Source: Chloroflexota bacterium
Lineage (GTDB): Bacteria; Chloroflexota; Limnocylindria; Limnocylindrales; CSP1-4
Direction of reading: 5' to 3'
NCBI GenBank assembly: GCA_021789355.1
Contig: JAJYJR010000015.1
Location: 1-25,888, forward strand
DNA: 25,888 nucleotides
The notes beneath the pieces are model-generated. The model searched no databases. It worked only from the letters and a program-made list of their open reading frames with translations, and had not been told where the DNA came from. The translations under genes and the position numbers were made by a program. The first letter of the stretch is position 1; each line of letters starts with the position of its first letter. Below are positions 8,072 through 13,662 of this stretch, piece after piece.

Positions 8072-8221
8072 CGAACCGTCTCCGCGCGCTGGAAGTGGAC
8101 GCTCGAAGCGTAGGCCAAGGAGGGATAGCCAAGTGCGCGGAGGGACGGCCGAAGCGACACGTCCCGGACCGCGAACCGGAGCCGGGCGCCGCGGCCGCCG
8201 GGCCGCTGCGCAGGGGCGGCG

Positions 8222-8227
8222 TATCCT
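8222..8227 (+). promoter_or_regulatory. Possible -10 box upstream of riboswitch B
   Basis: TATCCT lies about 26 nt before the start of riboswitch B and would place transcription initiation near 8234. No matching -35 hexamer is visible in this GC-rich stretch. Confidence 0.3.
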
Positions 8228-8252
8228 CGTCCCGGCATCCGCGTGATGCCGC

Positions 8253-8346
8253 CTATCCAGAGCGCGCGAGAGCCCCGGCTCGATGACCGCGCAGCAACCG
8301 GCGATCGCCCTCAGGATCGTCACGGTGCTCCCGCCGGGTTCGATAG
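8253..8346 (+). ncRNA. SAM riboswitch (SAM-I/IV type), copy B
   Basis: P1 pairs CTATC (8253-8257) with GATAG (8342-8346). The core 8260-8301 is identical to 4854-4895 of copy A, including the AGCCCCGGCT hairpin and GCAGCAACC. P3 pairs CGATC (8302-8306) with GATCG (8315-8319), and GGTGCTCC closes the core. The P3 loop contains CCCTC (8308-8312), complementary to GAGGG (8353-8357) directly before the ATG at 8358. SAM-IV-type RNAs form such a P3-loop/3'-tail pseudoknot. The AGGAGA Shine-Dalgarno overlaps the 3' strand of P1. Both features predict that SAM binding hides the ribosome-binding region of the next gene. Confidence 0.8.
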
Positions 8347-8357
8347 GAGACCGAGGG

Positions 8358-8669
8358 ATGGCCACCTGTCAGGACGGCTGGCACGTCGTGGAGAGCGGCG
8401 GCCAGCGAGTCTGCGTGCGCCCGCTGGGACGCCTCCGGGATGCGCCCGGGACCTGCGTCTACCGTATCGGCCCGGTGCCTGACGACCTGCAGTGCCGCAC
8501 CATCTGGTGCTACGCCGACGGGGGTGTGCCGTGGACGTGTGTCGCCTGCGGCGGGTCCATCGACGTCCCGGAGGACCGGGCGCGCCTGCCCGAACCGGTG
8601 TTCGCGGCCCTGCCCGGGGACCGGGACAGCCTCCCCGAGCAGGGCCGAGTCGAGGCGGTGGTCGCCTAG
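8358..8669 (+). CDS. Cys-rich small protein under riboswitch B, 103 aa
   Basis: The ATG at 8358 lies 11 nt after the end of riboswitch P1 and has AGGAGA 7 nt upstream. The product has seven Cys (4, 19, 33, 46, 51, 61, 64), including CVAC (61-64), suggesting a zinc-binding knuckle or a metal-binding fold. It has no signal peptide or membrane segment, and I recognise no family. It stands alone: the next gene is on the opposite strand, so it appears to be the sole target of the riboswitch. SAM riboswitches normally control methionine or SAM biosynthesis and transport; nothing here shows such a function. Confidence 0.65.
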   Translation: MATCQDGWHVVESGGQRVCVRPLGRLRDAPGTCVYRIGPVPDDLQCRTIWCYADGGVPWTCVACGGSIDVPEDRARLPEPVFAALPGDRDSLPEQGRVEAVVA

Positions 8670-8750
8670 CCGCGCAGCTGTTCCATGCCCTCTGGGACGC
8701 AAGGCGGTCAGGCGGATGACACGAGCGGTCGCGCGCGCCGGGGCCTGACA

Positions 8751-9761
8751 TCAGGCGCCGGGACCGTAGGCCTGCCACTCAGCCGGGCCGCCCCGCATCA
8801 CGAGGCCGCCCCCCGGCCGCTGGCGCTCCTCAGGCATCAGCGTGAACTGGATGGCCTGAAGGTCGGCTCTGCTCTGCCCGAACACGAACCGACGTGCCTT
8901 CGACCACTGGCGATAGTGGTACGGCCACGACGGAAGCCAGATGCGAACGCCGGGGATGCTCTCCTCTTCCCAGACGTACCCGTCGGGCACGTTGTGACCC
9001 ATCACAAGCATGGTCTCGGAGTTCAGGGGGACAGAGACCTCGGCATCGTGGGTCGCGAAACCGACCCCGAGGAACTCCGGGTGGTTCCTCGCAGGCCATA
9101 CAGTCACGGGATCGTCTCCGACGATGTAGTGCGGGAAGGTCGATCTCTTCAGCAACCACCATCCCGTGGCCGTGATGTACGGCGTGACCGCCCGCATCAT
9201 ATCCACCACCGTGCCGAGCGTTGACTCCTCGGGTGCCCGAACAGCGAACTTCTTCGCACGAAGGCCCTCCAGCAGCTCAATCCGGGCCGCCTCCAGTTCC
9301 TCGTCGGTCCCGTCCATCCCTGCGGCGCGCGCTCGCTCCGCGAAACCCTCGGAGCGGGAAAGGTTCATGTCGAGCATCACCGACGCGCCAAACTCCAGCA
9401 TCTCCCGGGCGGCGAGACGGTGCGAGGGGACGCGGCCGTACAGGAGCGCAAGGTACGTGGCCAGCGCCATGCGTGATGCAACGTCCACGGCGAACCGAGG
9501 GCCGGTCTCGTCGCATAGGTCGCGCATAACCGGTGCCGCTGCTCCCTCAATCCTCGCGAACAACTTCTCCAGCGCGTCATCCGGACCCTGCTCTGTAGTG
9601 ATCGTGTAGTAGTTGCCGATGACAGCTGTGTCCTTGATCTGCCGCATGAATATCTCGTCGGAGTGCTTGTCGTAGACCCAGATGCGGGCACCATCCAGCC
9701 CCGCGCCGAACAGGCGCTGGTGGAACTGAGGAAGATAGTGGTGCCGCCTAGACCGCGGCAT
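8751..9761 (-). CDS. DUF4238 domain protein, 336 aa
   Basis: The N-terminus RRHHYLPQFHQRLFG (from residue 5) matches the HHYxPxFxLRxF hallmark of the DUF4238 family. The length and later segments, such as the IVGDDPVTVWP stretch and the PLNSETMLVMG motif (a typical PLxxxxxL turn), also fit. The molecular function of the family is not established. Members occur widely in variable genomic regions and near defence genes. No Shine-Dalgarno is evident before the ATG at 9761; the HHY motif begins at residue 7, so this start is likely right. The gene is convergent with the Cys-rich protein gene and has no obvious operon partner. Confidence 0.85.
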   Translation of the reverse strand: MPRSRRHHYLPQFHQRLFGAGLDGARIWVYDKHSDEIFMRQIKDTAVIGNYYTITTEQGPDDALEKLFARIEGAAAPVMRDLCDETGPRFAVDVASRMALATYLALLYGRVPSHRLAAREMLEFGASVMLDMNLSRSEGFAERARAAGMDGTDEELEAARIELLEGLRAKKFAVRAPEESTLGTVVDMMRAVTPYITATGWWLLKRSTFPHYIVGDDPVTVWPARNHPEFLGVGFATHDAEVSVPLNSETMLVMGHNVPDGYVWEEESIPGVRIWLPSWPYHYRQWSKARRFVFGQSRADLQAIQFTLMPEERQRPGGGLVMRGGPAEWQAYGPGA

Positions 9762-9827
9762 CAGGCGGGCGTGGGTGAGGTGGGTGCCATCAGGGGAGCA
9801 CGTCCGGAGCAGCGCGCTGCGGCAGGC

Positions 9828-10862
9828 CTACGGCAGCAGATCAACACCGTCCGCCGCCACTTGCCGCCAGTATGTCGCCTGATCTGGCTGGACGAAGGTT
9901 CGTGACGCATCGAGCAGGAGGCCCACAGCCGTTTGCACCCGTTTGATGCCGTGCCGGAGTTCGGTCCAAGCCGCCGCTGGGCTCGTACCTCCCCTTCCCG
10001 CGAATGCCAACCCGTTGAGCCCGTCGAGTTGCTCCGCGTAGCCGATCACCAACTCGGAGACGGGATGGAGATACAGGGTGTCGGGAACGGTCTCCATGAC
10101 CTTCCCCATCACATCAAGGTCCGCCTTGAGTTGGCTGCGGTCGCTGCTGGTCATCGTGCCCCAGTGAGCCAGCCCTCCGGGCGGGGACGGAAGATCCATC
10201 ACAACCGAGGACACATCGTCGCGCCACCGGTCCACGGCGGATTGCAGCTGCGCAAGGATCGCCGCGCGTGCTTGGTCGCGCAGGCTCAGAGTCGGTTCCG
10301 GCGTCGGCGTCTCGAACGGGGGTCGGTCGAGAGTGCTTCCGTCCCACCTGACTTGCACCGTCGCCAGCGTCCGCTCCGCGATGGGCGCGGCGCGCGGAAA
10401 CGTGACGGGGGAGGCGGACGTCACCGGCAGGTACATGCTGGACAACGTCAGGGTGATGAGGCATCCGCGTGGGTACGATGCGGCCGCCCGGAACGTCACC
10501 CACCCGTCCTTCAGCTCGCCCTCTTTCACCCCATCGAACAGCATCGGGAAGACCGTTCCTGCATCGGCCTGTTGAAGCAGGCCGAAGTTGACGTACGGGG
10601 TATCGCAGGTCTCCCACTCGGCCGCCACCGAGGTCTTCGTCAGGGCCACATCCGCCGACAGACCGAGTCCGCGGTTGCCGATGAGCGGGGTGGCGCGCAG
10701 GTGGAAGGCGACGACGGGTTTGCCGTCAACCAGTGGCCGCACGCTTGTCTCGATCACTGTGACGGTGTAGTCGGGGGTCGGTGAAGGGGTAACGACTCGG
10801 TTAGGGCCGCCGCACCCAACCACGGTGAAGATGCTCATCGCGCAGAGACAAAGCCGACGCAT
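9828..10862 (-). CDS. Secreted lipoprotein-like unknown protein, 344 aa
   Basis: The ATG at 10862 has GGAGG 9 nt upstream. It begins a short lipoprotein-type signal peptide, MRRLCLCAMSIFTVVGCGG, with the lipobox Cys near residue 17; the longer open frame upstream is not needed. A Pro/Thr linker (TPSPTPDY) and a roughly 160-residue beta-rich region follow. A second Pro/Thr linker (PFETPTPEPTLS) comes next, and the C-terminal half is helical, ending at the TAG at 9828. No known domain is recognised. It is probably anchored outside the cytoplasmic membrane. It follows the DUF4352-like gene on the same strand, but a 196-bp gap separates them. Confidence 0.75.
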   Translation of the reverse strand: MRRLCLCAMSIFTVVGCGGPNRVVTPSPTPDYTVTVIETSVRPLVDGKPVVAFHLRATPLIGNRGLGLSADVALTKTSVAAEWETCDTPYVNFGLLQQADAGTVFPMLFDGVKEGELKDGWVTFRAAASYPRGCLITLTLSSMYLPVTSASPVTFPRAAPIAERTLATVQVRWDGSTLDRPPFETPTPEPTLSLRDQARAAILAQLQSAVDRWRDDVSSVVMDLPSPPGGLAHWGTMTSSDRSQLKADLDVMGKVMETVPDTLYLHPVSELVIGYAEQLDGLNGLAFAGRGGTSPAAAWTELRHGIKRVQTAVGLLLDASRTFVQPDQATYWRQVAADGVDLLP

Positions 10863-11058
10863 GCAGTGCAACCTCCCTCCGGCGTAGTCCGCGGCGATAC
10901 GCGTGAGCATCTTCTTCATGGACCGCCCCTCATCGGCCCGAGCGTCCGCCATCAGGTCGAGCCCGCCGCGATAGACCAGCTCGCGCGGCTAGTGTCGGTC
11001 GTACTCGACCGAGCCTCTTCGAGATCGGCCACGGTGGTCAGGGCATGCCGCCTCCCAG

Positions 11059-11775
11059 CTAGTACAAGCTCCGTACGCCCTGCAGGGCACCCGTGACCCG
11101 GTAGTCCAGCCAGAGGGGTTTCACCGACGTGGGCACATCGAAGCCGACCCAGCCCGCGACGTGCCGCCCCGACGTCAGCGTGCCGTACCCGAGCTCCGCG
11201 TCCCGGTGGCACCACGCCAGCGACTCGTTCCGCTGGTAGCCCGTCACGTCGTGGACGGCGAAGTCGCTCCCGCCGTACGTCCACGACCCAGCGCTCGCGC
11301 TGACCGCGACGGACACCTCGATGAACGCGGTGCCCTGTGGCGCCGTCACGTAGCCGCACGTCGTTGCTTTGGTGTACTTCGTCGGTGCGATGGTGGCGCT
11401 GCCCATGAAGTTCGTTGACGTGACCGACGTACCGATAGATCGGGCCGAGAAGGGGTCGGACGCCTGCGGAGTCGGAGCGGCGGTCTCGGACCGGGGCGGA
11501 GGGGTAGACGTCGGCAGGACGGTCTGCCTCGCCGTCGGGGGTTCCCAGCCGTTGCCAACCGGCTTGCCGCCAAGGTCGCTGTCGCAGGGGGCGACGTAGT
11601 AGGACCCGGGGCCGGTCGTGAAGTAGCACATGGGCGAGGGCGTCGGAGGCAGGAAGACAGCCTGCGGCAAGGAGGGCATTGGCGGTGGTGCCGTGACCGG
11701 CGGTGGTGCGTCACCAGCCGATGCGCAGGCGGCGACAAGCACCAGCCCGAATAGCAAGCCCGCGCTCGCCCGCAT
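11059..11775 (-). CDS. Secreted DUF4352-like protein, 238 aa
   Basis: The ATG at 11775 is supported by GGAGGAGGG about 6 nt upstream and starts a signal peptide (MRASAGLLFGLVLVAACASA). The ACAS segment could serve as a lipobox. A Pro-rich linker leads to a short Cys-containing segment and another Pro/Thr linker (PTSTPPPRSE). The C-terminal 110 residues have the immunoglobulin-like layout of DUF4352 proteins: an N-terminal strand, GTAFIEVSVAVS, then WVGFDVP near the end. DUF4352 modules are extracellular and common in Actinobacteria and Firmicutes; their roles are mostly undefined. The upstream 150 bp is shared with the divergent nuclease gene at 11926. Confidence 0.75.
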   Translation of the reverse strand: MRASAGLLFGLVLVAACASAGDAPPPVTAPPPMPSLPQAVFLPPTPSPMCYFTTGPGSYYVAPCDSDLGGKPVGNGWEPPTARQTVLPTSTPPPRSETAAPTPQASDPFSARSIGTSVTSTNFMGSATIAPTKYTKATTCGYVTAPQGTAFIEVSVAVSASAGSWTYGGSDFAVHDVTGYQRNESLAWCHRDAELGYGTLTSGRHVAGWVGFDVPTSVKPLWLDYRVTGALQGVRSLY

Positions 11776-11892
11776 TGCCGACCCTCCTCCCTCCATGTCC
11801 ATCACAGCGGGACGCTGTCGTTCAGGCATGTGCCAAACGGCCGGTTCCGAAGGCTCGTGTCGAACCCCCCTTTCCTCCGCAGCGTGCGCGGC

Positions 11893-11898
11893 TAGACT
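11893..11898 (+). promoter_or_regulatory. -10 box for the nuclease-HEPN operon
   Basis: TAGACT lies 27 nt before the GTG at 11926. A transcript starting near 11905 would include the perfect AAGGAGGT ribosome-binding site at 11914-11921. No clear -35 hexamer is visible. The same TAGACT hexamer occurs upstream of hsdR (13553-13558). Confidence 0.45.
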
Positions 11899-11925
11899 CC
11901 GTCGAGGATCGTGAAGGAGGTCAAC

Positions 11926-12852
11926 GTGACGTCGTACTACCGCGTCATGCTGGGCGCAGGGAGCGTGTACGCGAAGCAGTGCTTCGCCGGGGGCTTCATC
12001 GGTGCCGACTTCGAGATCAGGCAGGACCTGTCCCCTGACATATCCGATGAGTGGAAGGAATTCAACAAGAAGTACATCCCGATCTGGTTGGAGTCGCATC
12101 CGGGCAAGTCGAAGATCGCCGCCGGTCTCTCGTGCGGGTTCCTCTGGACCATCGCCACGGGCATCCAGAAGGGGGACAAGGTCCTCTCCCCAGACGGATC
12201 AGGTGCTTACCGTGTCGGGGAGGTGATCGGCGACTACTACCACATGGACGAGGGCTTCCTGCCGCACCGGCGGGCGGTGCACTGGCTCGATCAGTCGATC
12301 GACAAGGCTGACCTGAGCGCAGCCCTGAAGGGTTCGGCGGGCTCCATTGGCACGATCGCCAACGTGACGCAGCACGCGGAGGAGATCCAGTTGCTGCTGT
12401 CAGGAAGCACGCCGCCGCCGTTGGTCCCCGTCGATCAGGGGGTGGAGGACCCGGCGACCTTCGTGCTGGAGAAGCACCTCGAAGACTTCCTCGTCCAGAA
12501 CTGGGCACAGACCGAACTCGGCAAGACATTCGCGATCTTCGAGGAGGACGGGGAGAAGGTCGGCCAGCAGTATCAGACCGACACCGGACCGATCGACTTG
12601 CTCGCGGTGAGCAAGGACAAGAAGGAGCTGCTCGTCGTTGACTTGAAGAAGGGGCGGGCCAGCGACGCTGGTGTCGGGCAGCTGCTGCGGTACATGGGGT
12701 ACCTGCGCGAGGTGCTGGCGACGGAGCACCAGACGGTGAAGGGCGTGATCGTCGCGCAGGAGGATGACCTGCGGCTGAGGCGCGCGGTGTCCGTAGTCCC
12801 GAATGTCAACTTCTATCGGTACGCCGTGAGCTTCAAGCTCTTCAAGGCCTGA
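11926..12852 (+). CDS. EVE/PUA-like plus NucS-like (PD-(D/E)XK) endonuclease, 308 aa
   Basis: The GTG at 11926 is preceded by AAGGAGGT with 4-nt spacing; the earlier GTG at 11911 overlaps that site and is rejected. The N-terminal part (about 65-120) carries GDKVLSPDGSGAYRVGEVIGDYY and LPHRRAVHW. These resemble the PUA/EVE-like reader domains found in restriction enzymes that sense modified bases. A linker leads to a NucS/DUF91-like nuclease core: EKHLEDFLVQNW (182-193), D224 in GPIDLLA, D239-L-K241 in VVDLKKG, and QLLRYMGYL (252-260). Family knowledge suggests a modification-dependent restriction endonuclease; the specificity is unknown. The HEPN-like gene starts 24 nt downstream. Confidence 0.8.
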   Translation: MTSYYRVMLGAGSVYAKQCFAGGFIGADFEIRQDLSPDISDEWKEFNKKYIPIWLESHPGKSKIAAGLSCGFLWTIATGIQKGDKVLSPDGSGAYRVGEVIGDYYHMDEGFLPHRRAVHWLDQSIDKADLSAALKGSAGSIGTIANVTQHAEEIQLLLSGSTPPPLVPVDQGVEDPATFVLEKHLEDFLVQNWAQTELGKTFAIFEEDGEKVGQQYQTDTGPIDLLAVSKDKKELLVVDLKKGRASDAGVGQLLRYMGYLREVLATEHQTVKGVIVAQEDDLRLRRAVSVVPNVNFYRYAVSFKLFKA

Positions 12853-12876
12853 CGGTCAGCAGACAGGGGTGACACG

Positions 12877-13491
12877 ATGGCGTCTCCCTCAGGTCACGCC
12901 GCGGATGTGCGTGCGGCGAGAGACATCGGTCGTCTCCTCGCGGCGCGCCGTCATGCCGCAACAGTCAGGTTCGGTCTTCGGCTCGATGACCTTCTCCAGT
13001 TGATTGAGGCGCACCATGCCGTCGGCGGTCGCGAAGCGGGTAGGCGGCGACGCACCGACGCGCTGAACCGCGCCGCGCTGATCGTGCTCACCGATTGCTT
13101 CGAGGGCTTCGTACTCGACCTGTTTCAAGGGCGCTGGGCGACGCTGTACCCGAGTTCCGATCCAGCGCCGCTGCTCAGGCGCATGCACTTCAACAACCCG
13201 TGGCCAGACGACATCGACAGTCTCTTCGCGCTCGTCGGGATCGTGGATATCACGAAGAAGGCTGAGGGGCGGCCGACTGCCTCCTCGGCCGCACCCAGTC
13301 GGACGGCGTCCGAGCCGATGTTCGTCCGTGAACGCGGGAGCCACCAGATCCGGCAGGTAGTGGCGGAGATGATCGCTCTTCGCAACGTCGCCGTCCATGT
13401 CGGCGCGGCTGCAAAAGCCCGGTTGAGCGACGTCACGGCGTATCTGAACGAGGTCAGGTATCTCGCTGTCGAAATGAGTGGGCGACTCTGA
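12877..13491 (+). CDS. HEPN-superfamily RNase-like protein, 204 aa
   Basis: The ATG at 12877 has AGGGGTGA a few bases upstream. The protein is mostly helical. It carries the HEPN hallmark RNVAVH (R169, N170, H174) in MIALRNVAVHVG, plus an N-terminal helix with ALIVLTDCFEGFVLDLF. The layout resembles RiboL-PSP-HEPN and MAE_28990/MAE_18760-type HEPN proteins. The R-x4-H motif is the catalytic site of many HEPN RNases used in abortive infection and toxin-antitoxin systems. It follows the EVE-NucS-like nuclease by 24 nt and precedes a type I restriction system, so a defence role is likely. No MNT antitoxin partner is visible. Confidence 0.75.
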   Translation: MASPSGHAADVRAARDIGRLLAARRHAATVRFGLRLDDLLQLIEAHHAVGGREAGRRRRTDALNRAALIVLTDCFEGFVLDLFQGRWATLYPSSDPAPLLRRMHFNNPWPDDIDSLFALVGIVDITKKAEGRPTASSAAPSRTASEPMFVRERGSHQIRQVVAEMIALRNVAVHVGAAAKARLSDVTAYLNEVRYLAVEMSGRL

Positions 13492-13552
13492 TGCCCTACA
13501 AACCAGCCGTGTGGCCCAGTGGGGCGAGCGGCTTCCGGTCTTTCGCAGTCGA

Positions 13553-13558
13553 TAGACT
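13553..13558 (+). promoter_or_regulatory. -10 box for the hsdRSM operon
   Basis: TAGACT lies 5 nt before a GTG (13564) that begins a 30-codon leader frame. This spacing would give a leaderless transcript. No good -35 sequence is visible at 16-18 nt upstream. Confidence 0.4.
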
Positions 13559-13563
13559 GACGG

Positions 13564-13656
13564 GTGAGTGCAGAGGCGGTGCGGTTTCGGAGTGGGCGTG
13601 GGGCCAATGAGACTCGGGTCGCGGCACGGCGAAGTGGAGCGGCGCGGCTGCGGTAA
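13564..13656 (+). CDS. Possible 30-aa leader ORF ahead of hsdR
   Basis: The GTG at 13564 directly follows the TAGACT -10 box. The frame runs 30 codons to TAA at 13654-13656, ending 6 nt before the hsdR ATG and in the same frame. hsdR itself has no Shine-Dalgarno, so termination-reinitiation from this leader is a plausible route to its translation. The peptide is Arg-rich and unlike any family I know. It could equally be a chance frame; its position is the only evidence. Confidence 0.3.
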   Translation: MSAEAVRFRSGRGANETRVAARRSGAARLR

Positions 13657-13662
13657 CTGGCA

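Noticed and set aside
8734..8761. Imperfect inverted repeat around CCTGACATCAGG between convergent genes
   Set aside because: The stem is interrupted by a mismatch, the loop is only about 2 nt and there is no T run; not convincing as a terminator.
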